The notes beneath the pieces are model-generated. The model did no database searches and had not been told where the DNA came from. It saw only the letters and a list, made by a program, of their open reading frames with translations. A program made the translations under genes and the position numbers. From Chitinophagales bacterium (lineage in GTDB: Bacteria > Bacteroidota > Bacteroidia > Chitinophagales > UBA2359), in the NCBI GenBank assembly GCA_020636475.1, contig JACJXU010000005.1:62001-126000 (forward strand): a stretch of DNA of 64,000 bases, written 5' to 3'. Shown in pieces: positions 56,798 to 64,000 of this stretch. How positions within the stretch are numbered: the stretch's first letter is position 1; every line of letters starts with the position of its first letter.

Positions 56798-57356
56798 TAC
56801 TGCTTTGCATGGGACAATAGTTTATATGTATCTAAATTTTACATTTATTAAAAATTGCTTAGTTTTACATTTAAGTGATTGTGAATATCTTATTTTTGAG
56901 ATTTTCTATTTATTCACTATAGAAAACCTTTCAAGATAAACTACAATAATCGACTAAAAATAAAGTAGTTACTACTTAACCCAAAATGAACTGCAACATA
57001 TGGGTTTATATTTTTTTACCAAGGTCGTTGTCCTGTCATTAAGTCTATATTTTTCAATATTTTTCCATTATACCTACAAACAGCAATTTTGTGTCCCTTC
57101 GCTTTAAAAAAAATCAAATAAGCCCCAGAGTCAACTACTGATTCATAAGGATTTCCAAAGTCAATTTCTTTGTCTCTCTCTATTTCCCAAATAATCGTCC
57201 CGTCCGAATTATTTATAGCTAAAGCATTATTGTACTCTTTATTTGTCGGTGGATAATCTTCCTGAAATATTATGATTGTAATTTCACCTAATGTTTCAGC
57301 TTTTCTTATTTTTTTAAGTACTTGGACAAAAGAAAGCCAGCATAAAAAAAAGTACT

Positions 57357-57364
57357 TATCTTTG
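57357..57364 (+). promoter_or_regulatory. Putative -7 box of the transposase gene
   Basis: TATCTTTG lies only 4 nt before the ATG at 57369, so the transcript would be leaderless or nearly so. Confidence 0.45.
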
Positions 57365-57368
57365 CCAT

Positions 57369-58374
57369 ATGAGTAAAAGATATATAAAATTAAAGGAAGC
57401 AGAAATAGCCTTGTTGGAAGGGCTAAAAAAAGGAAGTACAAGTGAAAGAGTGCGCCATAGAGCACAAGCACTTTTATTAAGTGACAAAGGCTTTGACATA
57501 GCAACCTTGTCCAATATTTTTGGAGTATATCGCGACACGATAAGTGTGTGGTTTTCCAATTGGGAAAGAGCGGGAGAGGAAGGCTTGTTGGATAAGGCGA
57601 AATCAGGGCGACCGAGGAAATTCAGCGCAGAAGAGGAAAAAAAATAGTGGAGAGTGCGTCAAGTGAGACTATTCAGCGCATCAGTGTATTTACGGCAGTT
57701 CAAAACAATATTTATGGAAAAGCCGCCAGTTGCAAGACGATAAAGAGAGATATTGAAAAGGGCAAATTTTGTTTGAAACGCATGCGTAAATCTTTGCAAA
57801 ACAAAAGAGATGAAAGTCTTTTCAGGTTCTTTGAAAAAGAAGTACAACTGCTTAAACAAGAGGCAATTAAGGAGGATATAGATTTAGTATATTTTGATGG
57901 ATGTGGCTTTGATATGAATCCTGGTGTTCCCTATTGTTGGTCAAAAAAGGAGAGACAGTCTTGCTCCCTGCCTTGCGTTCAAAAGGCTATACGGTACTGG
58001 GCTTGTTAAATATTTACAAAATGAATTTTATGGCAATATCTACTAAGGATCTGCCAATGCCCAATGTGTCATCCAAACATTGGACGACTATGCCCACAAA
58101 ATACAAAAAAAGACCATTATCATTCTTGACAATGCCTCTATCCACAAAGCAAAAATAGTGCAAGAAAAAAATGAAGCAGTGGCGGCACAAAGGTATGTAC
58201 TTACAATTTATTCCCGCCTATTCGCCCGAACTTAACTTAATTGAAATACTGTGGAAAATGATGAAGCATTTTTGGCTACAACCCAAACACTATTGCTCTA
58301 TGGATAGCCTCCACGAGTCCATTATCAATATACTCCAAAACTATGGAAATCATTACGCCATTTCTTTTGGGTAG
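57369..58374 (+). pseudogene. IS630 family transposase, frameshifted
   Basis: N-terminal helix-turn-helix (57369-57646, 'HRAQALLLSDKGFDIATLSN', 'RAGEEGLLDKAKSGRPRKFS'), then the DDE domain in other frames: first Asp in 'LVYFDGCGFDMNP', second in 'TIIILDNASIHKAKI', and Glu in 'PAYSPELNLIEILW'. The first frame change is at an A8 run (57637-57644) and is a -1 shift, which could be programmed frameshifting or slippage. Later changes near 57950, 58027 and 58165 and a TAA at 58044-58046 are not programmed. As read the element is inactive, unless the later changes are sequence errors. Confidence 0.8.
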
Positions 58375-58436
58375 GTACTTATTATAAAAATTCAACGTTT
58401 TTCCACCTATATTAATTATTGATTTTTCGCTCATGT

Positions 58437-58646
58437 TTACAAATTTTGTGGTATTCCAAACCATGATGGATTCACATTGTCAGGATAAGGAACCTCTATT
58501 TGAATTGCCCCTCCCGGTGATCCAAAGTTGTCTTTGGCTTTACCTGTTTTTAATCGAATGTCATTAGGAATACTAACTGAAACAATTTTATCTGGTACTT
58601 CGGGTAATGCTAAATAATCCTTAATTTGTTGGGGTGTCTTAACCAT
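58437..58646 (-). pseudogene. Toxin-tail fragment of a different toxin class
   Basis: 69 residues, 'KTPQQIKDYLALPEVPDKIV' followed by 'SVSIPNDIRLKTGKAKDNFG' and 'SPGGAIQIEVPYPDNVNPSW', ending FGIPQNL. It does not share the RGD(V/I)IR core of the other tails; the pattern 'l..aLP..p.kiv.v.ip.g....g.a...fG..GGg.Q.e' is like the C-terminus of some polymorphic toxins with ADP-ribosyltransferase-like ends, which I know only by resemblance. Probably a remnant; followed by immunity candidate 3. Confidence 0.6.
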
Positions 58647-58956
58647 TTTTCATTTTTTCTAACACCATATCAATTTTAGATTTATCAATGTATAATCTTA
58701 TATATTTTTCATAGTTAAAATGTGACTCATCAAGAATTAAATCTCCAAACTCTTTTAAAAAAATGGAGGCATATTTTACATTGCCTAAATACGATTTAAA
58801 ATTACCCTTAAATTCTTTTGTGATTTTCACATCATTTGTTAGAAAGTACTCTAGCAAGAAATCTAATCTTATCCATTTTTCATCATCAACTTTTATATAA
58901 GATTCAAACCCTTCCCATCTTTGATATTTATAAATTACTTCAAACATAAATTTCAT
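58639..58956 (-). CDS. Candidate immunity protein 2
   Basis: 105 residues, soluble ('VIYKYQRWEGFESYIKVDDE', 'IRLDFLLEYFLTNDVKITKE', 'GNFKSYLGNVKYASIFLKEF'). Its ATG directly follows the TAG of the tail fragment 58957-59041, and its 3' end overlaps the next toxin fragment by 8 nt. Family not recognised. Confidence 0.6.
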   Translation of the reverse strand: MKFMFEVIYKYQRWEGFESYIKVDDEKWIRLDFLLEYFLTNDVKITKEFKGNFKSYLGNVKYASIFLKEFGDLILDESHFNYEKYIRLYIDKSKIDMVLEKMKNG

Positions 58957-59041
58957 CTATTTAATAAATGTAAAAGTTGATGGATTATAAGTATAATTTA
59001 ATTGCCCCAACCTTTCCACTTCTCTGCCAAAAAAACTTATA
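58957..59041 (-). pseudogene. Very short toxin-tail remnant
   Basis: About 27 residues, 'ISFFGREVERLGQLNYTYNP' followed by STFTFIK and a stop, equal to the last part of the toxin domain. It starts where the immunity candidate 1 gene ends (59042), so recombination joined them there. Confidence 0.65.
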
Positions 59042-59389
59042 TTAGGTGAGAGATTCCCAACTAACAAACTTTAAGATTTTGCCTTCTTTTTCGAACCAAT
59101 CTACCGACTTCTTTTTATATATTTCATTGAATTCCCATTCTTCGCCTGTGTAGAAAGTTAAAATTAAGTCTCCATTACTTATCCTATATCTATTGGGGTA
59201 ATCACAATTAAAATCCTCTCTATAAAAAATAGCATTCGTCTTATTATCGGTTTTCTTTGAAGCTCTCAAATAAGTACCATTCTTTAAAAAAAGGTATGCA
59301 TTGTGGTAATATCCATTAACAGAATAGTTTGCAATAGCATCTTCAAAATATATTGGATCCAAAATATAATATCCAGTATGCTTAATCAT
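59042..59389 (-). CDS. Candidate immunity protein 1, partner of the full-length toxin
   Basis: 115 residues. Its ATG overlaps the toxin stop (ATGA at 59386-59389), the tightest coupling in the array, as expected for a cognate immunity protein. Sequence: 'YILDPIYFEDAIANYSVNGY' and 'LILTFYTGEEWEFNEIYKKK', mixed strands and helices, no signal, so it acts in the cytoplasm against a toxin arriving from sister cells. Family not recognised. Confidence 0.65.
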   Translation of the reverse strand: MIKHTGYYILDPIYFEDAIANYSVNGYYHNAYLFLKNGTYLRASKKTDNKTNAIFYREDFNCDYPNRYRISNGDLILTFYTGEEWEFNEIYKKKSVDWFEKEGKILKFVSWESLT

Positions 59390-62133
59390 TTTAAAAATAA
59401 ATTAGTCGTGGTATCAAATATATAATCGCTTTGGGATAGATGCCTTATCTCTCTACCATAAAATGATAACTTGTTAATTGTTTCAGGGTTAGACAAATTT
59501 TTGAGATAGTTAGATAGACTCTGAGGAGAAGAAAACACACTTGTGGGAATGTCAGTTATATCACTAAAAACATTATTTATGCTCAAAGGATTGGACACAG
59601 CTCTTATAACATCACCTCTCCCAATAGCATCATCTAACCATGGTTGATTAATATTATCCCAAACTTGCTGAGGAGACCAGCCTTGCGTATTGGTAAGGTC
59701 ATTTAATACATTAACACCTGCCGGATTATCGCCTGATTTAGTAAGTCCTGATTCAATTAAATCTTTTGTCCCAGTTCCTCCGGGAGGATTCCATTTTCCT
59801 ATTACTGATGTCGTTTTTGATGAATGACAAACAACATCACCGCCAAAGCCCGTGTATTTTACATGAAGAATATCATTCACTATTTCAGCCACATCATCAC
59901 CCCCTTTTTTAATTATCACTTTTGCCCCACTTTCCACAAATTCAATTCCTTCATCAATCCATTGTGAAACTCTCGGCAACCATAGGTGTATATCAGTTCT
60001 TAGTCCGGTATTTTTTAAAGCCTTCCACGCCTGCTTCAATACCTCAAACTGAATGGAAAGTTTCCAAACGGTCTTTATTTTATTGTAGGTAGAAGGCTTA
60101 AAAAAGTTGGTAAATTCATCTGTAAAAAACAATCCGGCTACCGCAAATGTACATTCAAAATTAAGTCCATTTTGGCAACTCAAATAAATATCGGCAGCAT
60201 CTCCAATATAAGGTATAAACGGTATTACAATGCCAAATACTTCTTTTACGGCAACCTTTAGCATTTCCATATAAAAAAGCATGGTTTCTTCGTCAGGAAC
60301 ATTCCAATTTCCATACAAATGCTGCGCATCATAGAGTTTTGTAGCCGTTATAAGTTGCTTTGAAGATTCAACTGTAGCCGTATAACTGCTAATATCTATT
60401 CCGCTAAGCTCTGGATACAAAACCAGTAGCTCGTCATATACCTGCGTGGCATAAGGTCCCCAAAAACACTCTTCGTCCAAATATTCTCCATTAAAGCAAC
60501 CATTATTATCTATTACTGCTATCACATCTCCTAATTCGGAGGGATTGTTTATCCAGTCAAATTCGGTATCATAAAATGCCAACATATCCGCATAAAACAT
60601 GCCAATATCTTTATTATAATGACTGTCGCATATTCCTTCCAAATAAAACCGCCCAATAAGTTGTATGTCTTCCGAGAAGAAAGATAAAGCATAAGCACTG
60701 CTCGTATTTTCCGGAATGTCTATATCCAATACATTTTGCTTGAGGTAAACTCTTAGACTTTCCCAGACTTGGGGCTTGCTATAAAAACAGTTTGTTTCTC
60801 CACTAATTCCTATCTGCTGTAACAAAAATCCCTGCATCGCGGCATCAATACAGGCTGTATCTATTTCTCCATTTGCTTCCGATACACCAATGCAATCAAT
60901 GTCATCTACAATCTGAAACAATAAATAAGGCGGCAAATCCAGTCCGTATTTTTGTAGCACGTATTTTTGGGCTTCAAAAAATATGTACTCGTCAAAGCTA
61001 CTCCAGAAGTTTTGTGATATAGAAACTTCTTCTTCATTATCTTCCTCACAGACAAAAAAGAAACAAGGATCATATGCTTCGGCTATAAGTTCTATATTAA
61101 ATGTAGGGTCGGTAGTATAATCATTATCGTTGTAATATAAGTGTGGCGAATTAGGGTCTTGATACATAGGATTTAGCACGTCTTGGTAAGTATATTCGCC
61201 CGTACCTACATAATAGTTTATTATTTGCCATACTAGCCACTCTGTAGTCTGGTCACTGCTGTTGGTGCTGCTACTGCCTCCGCCGCCAGAAGTACCTGTT
61301 CCATTATCACTACTACCAAAGGAATAGCTTATAAAACCTAATCCGCCAATGTATAGGTAAGTGTCTCCGCTGCCACTACCGCTATTTCCGTTATTACCTC
61401 CGCTACCACTACCATGCGTGCTTTGATATTGTCCAAATTTAGGACACTTGTCAGATGGATCATGAACGTCTTCAGTAGGTCCACCACCGCCGCCGCCGCC
61501 TAAGAGTCTTTTAAGAAGATCTATGAGTTCATCTAATAAGGGAAAGAAGTCATCGGTTTTGCCACTACCACTTATTTGTTTGTATAGATTTACATAATAT
61601 TCTGCATCTTTGTCAAGTTTACCATTCATGCCAAAGTTATACGCATTCATCCATATATAATAGGTATAAACGAGATCGAAATCCTGATAACTTTCCGTTG
61701 CCTTATCCATTACTGCTTTCATCTGCTCCGTGCTTATCAGTGTATATGCGATAGGCTCATCTTTGTAGCTCCTAAAGGTCATAATAGCACTTACCTCATT
61801 CTGCTCATTAACAAAAGGAAGTAAGCCAAACATGCCTTCTTTCTTATAGTCTATTACGGTTAAATCCCAAATCGGTGTACCCGTACTTTTGGGAATAGAC
61901 TGTATAAAATCATATCTAAAGTCTCTATACTTTAGGTCCATGTACAAATATCTCAGGGCACTATAGTGATTGTCCCCTTCAAATGCACAATAGGATTGGG
62001 TACTTAAACTGTCGGTATCTTCCCGTGCAGTACTTAGGTCGGGTTCTATTGTTAAATCTTTCTGGCAGCCTCCAATAAATAGCGTTACAAGAAGAACACT
62101 TAGTAATAAAAAATTTTCAACCAAATGTTTCAT
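59386..62133 (-). CDS. Polymorphic toxin-like lipoprotein with variable C-terminal domain
   Basis: 915 residues. Lipoprotein signal ending I-G-G-C (Cys23). N-terminal soluble domain about 50-210, a Gly/Ser-rich linker with an uninterrupted glycine run (about 215-300), a large Tyr/Asp-rich central domain (about 310-640), then a hydrophobic segment 'IVIPFIPYIGDAADIYLSCQ' (about 640-660) like those preceding toxin domains in polymorphic toxins. A pre-toxin region follows (about 715-780, 'GGDDVAEIVNDILHVKYTGF'), then the C-terminal candidate toxin domain (about 799-915) with 'KSGDNPAGVNVLNDLTNTQG', 'WLDDAIGRGDVIRAVSNPLS' and 'FYGREIRHL'. The same domain appears in the displaced fragments downstream. 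Secretion route and toxin activity are not evident. I know the domain layout, not the catalytic class. Confidence 0.75.
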   Translation of the reverse strand: MKHLVENFLLLSVLLVTLFIGGCQKDLTIEPDLSTAREDTDSLSTQSYCAFEGDNHYSALRYLYMDLKYRDFRYDFIQSIPKSTGTPIWDLTVIDYKKEGMFGLLPFVNEQNEVSAIMTFRSYKDEPIAYTLISTEQMKAVMDKATESYQDFDLVYTYYIWMNAYNFGMNGKLDKDAEYYVNLYKQISGSGKTDDFFPLLDELIDLLKRLLGGGGGGGPTEDVHDPSDKCPKFGQYQSTHGSGSGGNNGNSGSGSGDTYLYIGGLGFISYSFGSSDNGTGTSGGGGSSSTNSSDQTTEWLVWQIINYYVGTGEYTYQDVLNPMYQDPNSPHLYYNDNDYTTDPTFNIELIAEAYDPCFFFVCEEDNEEEVSISQNFWSSFDEYIFFEAQKYVLQKYGLDLPPYLLFQIVDDIDCIGVSEANGEIDTACIDAAMQGFLLQQIGISGETNCFYSKPQVWESLRVYLKQNVLDIDIPENTSSAYALSFFSEDIQLIGRFYLEGICDSHYNKDIGMFYADMLAFYDTEFDWINNPSELGDVIAVIDNNGCFNGEYLDEECFWGPYATQVYDELLVLYPELSGIDISSYTATVESSKQLITATKLYDAQHLYGNWNVPDEETMLFYMEMLKVAVKEVFGIVIPFIPYIGDAADIYLSCQNGLNFECTFAVAGLFFTDEFTNFFKPSTYNKIKTVWKLSIQFEVLKQAWKALKNTGLRTDIHLWLPRVSQWIDEGIEFVESGAKVIIKKGGDDVAEIVNDILHVKYTGFGGDVVCHSSKTTSVIGKWNPPGGTGTKDLIESGLTKSGDNPAGVNVLNDLTNTQGWSPQQVWDNINQPWLDDAIGRGDVIRAVSNPLSINNVFSDITDIPTSVFSSPQSLSNYLKNLSNPETINKLSFYGREIRHLSQSDYIFDTTTNLFLK
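59679..60081. repeat. Donor region of the cassette repeats inside the full-length toxin gene
   Basis: 59679-59799 is nearly identical to 55070-55194, and 59800-60081 to 56508-56787. In this gene the two repeated parts are joined directly at about 59799, while in the fragments they are separate, so this junction is itself a recombination joint. Confidence 0.75.
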
Positions 62134-62145
62134 GGAAAAATTAGC

Positions 62146-62155
62146 GGGGGGGGGG
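62146..62155. repeat. G10/C10 homopolymer tract before the toxin start codon
   Basis: Ten consecutive G (C on the coding strand) 12 nt upstream of the toxin ATG, inside the transcribed leader given the promoter at 62229-62260. Long G/C runs are rare in this AT-rich sequence and are typical slipped-strand switching sites. Confidence 0.85.
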
Positions 62156-62228
62156 TAAATTCTTCATAATTAATGTATTATAAAATTTGAGTTATTATCT
62201 TTTTTCCTGTTTGTAAAATTCTTCTAAG

Positions 62229-62260
62229 CAAACGTAAATCATAATATTCAAAATACCAAA
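62229..62260 (-). promoter_or_regulatory. Promoter of the polymorphic toxin gene
   Basis: On the minus strand, TTTG (62260-62257), a 20-nt spacer and TACGTTTG (62236-62229) match the Bacteroidota consensus fully. Transcription would begin near 62221, giving a leader of about 88 nt that includes the C10 tract. Confidence 0.7.
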
Positions 62261-62367
62261 AAAATTTATATTTTTTTTACTGAAAAATGACAAATAGAAC
62301 CACAATTTTCCCTCCAACACATACTCCATTCCTCATTTTTTCGTTTTTTTGAAACAAAAAACCACCC

Positions 62368-64000
62368 ATGTACAAATATCTCTGCTTACTGCTACTACTT
62401 TTGGGCTTAGGGCAAAATGCTTTCTCTCAAAGCGAAATTCCCAAAAAAGCCCTCAAACTTTTTGAAGAAGCCAACGGTTTGTACGTCTATCAAGACAAAG
62501 CCGGAGCCATCGACAAATGGCAAAAAGCCGTAGAGGCATACCCCAACTACTACGATGCTTGGCTGCAATTAGTAAAAGTACAAGCCGAAATCGGCAACTG
62601 GGACGCATCGCGCGAAGCAGCCCTGAAAGTGTTGGCACTAAAACCTCAAGACGCTGCCTACGTGTATATGCACTTGGGAAAATTGGATATGGAACAATTG
62701 GATTATCCCGCAGCCATTACATCGTTCAAGCAGGCTTTAGAAAAAGCACCGCCGGCTATGCGTCCCGACATTGAACAAAAAATAGAAGTTTGCCAATTTA
62801 GAATAAATGCGATGAAACATCCGGTGGATTTTGCACCTTACAATATGGGCGATGCGCTGAATAGTATGTACGACGAATATTTGCCCAATTTCACCGCCGA
62901 TGGCAAAACCATACTTTTTACCCGCCGCAATGGCAAAGATATGCGCGCCGACGAAAACTTTTTCATCGCATTCAAAGAAGATAGTCTTTGGCAAAAAGCG
63001 CAAGATTTAGGCGAAACTATTAATACGGATACACAAGAAGGCGCGCTAAGTATTTCGCCCGATGGCAGACGCTTGTTTTTTGCCGCCGCCGGACGTGCCG
63101 GAAGCGAAGGGAATTTTGATATTTACTACTCCTACAAATCCAATGGCACTTGGATTCGTCCCATCAATATTGGTCCGCCCATCAATTCTCCGGCTTGGGA
63201 ATCGCAGCCATGTATTTCTGCCGATGGCAAAGAATTGTTTTTTTCGTCCAACTGCCCCGGCACTATTGGCGGACGCGATATTTGGGTGAGCAAACTCGTG
63301 AACAATACTTGGCAACGTCCCGAAAATTTAGGCGATAAAATAAACAGTAAAGAAGATGAACAATGCCCTTTTCTGCACCCTGACGGGAAAACACTCTACT
63401 TTTCCTCCAAAGGTCATCTCGGAATGGGCGATGCAGATTTGTTTATGGTGAAACGCAACGAAAAAGGCGAATGGGGCGAAGCGGTGAATTTGGGTTATCC
63501 CATCAACACCAACGCCAACGAAAACAGCTTAGTCATCTCACCCGATGGACTTACGGCATACTACGCCGCTATGACCGACTCGGCAGGCATTGATTTGTTT
63601 GCTTTTGAACTGCCGCCACCTTTGCGTCCCGAATTTGTTACTTATGTGCAAGCCGATGTAGTACATGCGCAAACGGGCGAATCTTTAGAAGCGATAGTAG
63701 AGTTTGTAGATACGCAAAACGACAAAATGATGCTTCGGCAAAAAACCGACGAGCAAGGCAAATTTTTAGTAACAATGCCTGTCGGCAAAAACTATGCATG
63801 TACTGTAAACAAAGAAGGTTTTGCTTTTTACTCCGCCAACTTTGCTTTGGATACAGTAAATTTCACGCAACCTTACGAATTACATATTCCCTTAGAGCCG
63901 CTCCCACAAACAAGCGTAGCACAAACCCAAAATCCACCTACCGAAACACATCTCACTTTACACAATATCTTTTTTGAGACAAATTCGTATCAACTGTTGT
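62368..64000 (+). CDS. PorE-like TPR/propeller/OmpA protein (partial)
   Basis: 544 codons to the window edge, 3' end missing. Signal peptide 'MYKYLCLLLLLLGLGQNAFS', TPR repeats (about 25-150, 'AIDKWQKAVEAYPNYYDAWL'), a WD40/PD40-type beta-propeller (about 165-410; blades such as 'LSISPDGRRLFFAAAGR', 'PCISADGKELFFSSNCPG', 'PFLHPDGKTLYFSSKGH'), a carboxypeptidase regulatory-like domain (about 425-510), and the beginning of an OmpA-like domain ('LHNIFFETNSYQLL'). This order is that of PorE, the peptidoglycan-binding T9SS component, and of several related Bacteroidota paralogues, so PorE itself is not certain. Confidence 0.8.
   Translation, partial: MYKYLCLLLLLLGLGQNAFSQSEIPKKALKLFEEANGLYVYQDKAGAIDKWQKAVEAYPNYYDAWLQLVKVQAEIGNWDASREAALKVLALKPQDAAYVYMHLGKLDMEQLDYPAAITSFKQALEKAPPAMRPDIEQKIEVCQFRINAMKHPVDFAPYNMGDALNSMYDEYLPNFTADGKTILFTRRNGKDMRADENFFIAFKEDSLWQKAQDLGETINTDTQEGALSISPDGRRLFFAAAGRAGSEGNFDIYYSYKSNGTWIRPINIGPPINSPAWESQPCISADGKELFFSSNCPGTIGGRDIWVSKLVNNTWQRPENLGDKINSKEDEQCPFLHPDGKTLYFSSKGHLGMGDADLFMVKRNEKGEWGEAVNLGYPINTNANENSLVISPDGLTAYYAAMTDSAGIDLFAFELPPPLRPEFVTYVQADVVHAQTGESLEAIVEFVDTQNDKMMLRQKTDEQGKFLVTMPVGKNYACTVNKEGFAFYSANFALDTVNFTQPYELHIPLEPLPQTSVAQTQNPPTETHLTLHNIFFETNSYQLL

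Larger units (their letters stand above)
57317..58379 (+). mobile_element. IS630-type insertion sequence
   Basis: 1063 bp bounded by TA on each side (57315-57316 and 58380-58381), the target preference of IS630/Tc1-mariner elements. Terminal inverted repeats: AGTACTTGGACAAAAGAAA on the left and AGTACCTACCCAAAAGAAA on the right, read inward. It holds one broken transposase gene and lies in an immunity candidate. The 93-bp MITE at 53755 shares both ends. Confidence 0.9.
57016..58434 (-). pseudogene. Candidate immunity protein 3, split by an IS630-type insertion
   Basis: The 5' part (58434-58382) encodes 'MSEKSIINIGGKTLNFYN' and the 3' part (57316-57016) 'KKIRKAETLGEITIIIFQED' through 'YNGKILKNIDLMTGQRPW'. 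Removing the IS (57317-58379) and one copy of the TA target duplication restores one continuous frame of 117 residues. The ATG sits 2 nt past the stop of the toxin fragment 58437-58646. Soluble, beta-rich; family not recognised. Now inactive. Confidence 0.8.

Noticed and set aside
58276..58464. 62-codon minus-strand frame across the IS right end
   Set aside because: It is the 5' end of the split immunity gene running into the IS by chance, not a separate gene.

Overview
The window comes from a member of the Bacteroidota, most likely a free-living aerobic type. The evidence is type IX secretion (T9SS) C-terminal sorting domains, a PorX response regulator, a PorE-like TPR/propeller/OmpA lipid-free envelope protein, DUF4296 and DUF2911 proteins, menaquinone synthesis (MenB), cytochrome c maturation (CcmB/C/D), heme A synthase, and recurrent TAnnTTTG (-7) promoter boxes in AT-rich spacers. 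I cannot assign a genus.

Layout. 1-16 kb: housekeeping and envelope genes: a frameshifted L,D-transpeptidase, a glucosaminidase with LysM repeats, a DUF2201 VWA protein, thioredoxin with a c-type cytochrome lipoprotein, an SPFH protein beside a divergent NAD-kinase paralogue and the real NAD kinase, menB, a DivIC/FtsB protein, DUF2911, an FAD oxidoreductase, glutamate dehydrogenase, and a PPK2-ccmB-ccmC-ccmD operon. 16-21 kb: ctaA, a YggS protein, DUF4296, then small unknown genes, three of which are tandem immunity-like paralogues, and a short protein resembling a piece of a site-2 protease. 21-31 kb: a MoxR-DUF58-BatD-like-BatA aerotolerance operon, a DUF1501/DUF1800 pair, a mechanosensitive-channel-like protein and two conserved proteins. 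31-39 kb: T9SS cargo: a beta-helix protein carrying an early stop and three tandem, mosaic, nearly identical cargo genes separated by an inverted-repeat element. 39-53 kb: porX, an HD phosphohydrolase, lpxD, trpS, two tRNAs, an ArsR regulator, msrA, sppA, a cation transporter, a 2OG oxygenase, batE and lysS.

53.7-62.1 kb: the accessory highlight. A 915-residue lipoprotein with a variable C-terminal candidate toxin domain is followed on the minus strand by an overlapping immunity candidate and then by a train of promoterless toxin-tail fragments, most followed by a different small gene. One immunity candidate is split by an IS630-type element whose removal, with one TA copy, restores the reading frame exactly. 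A 93-bp miniature of that element lies at the end of the array. The full-length toxin gene has a good promoter and a C10 tract 12 nt before its start codon, which could make it phase variable. 62.4 kb to the end: a PorE-like gene cut by the window edge.

Several frame breaks (L,D-transpeptidase, cargo copies, transposase) are mostly one- or two-base changes in homopolymers and concentrate at the window start and in repeats, so some may be assembly errors rather than real decay. All family names are from reading motifs by eye; no database search was run.
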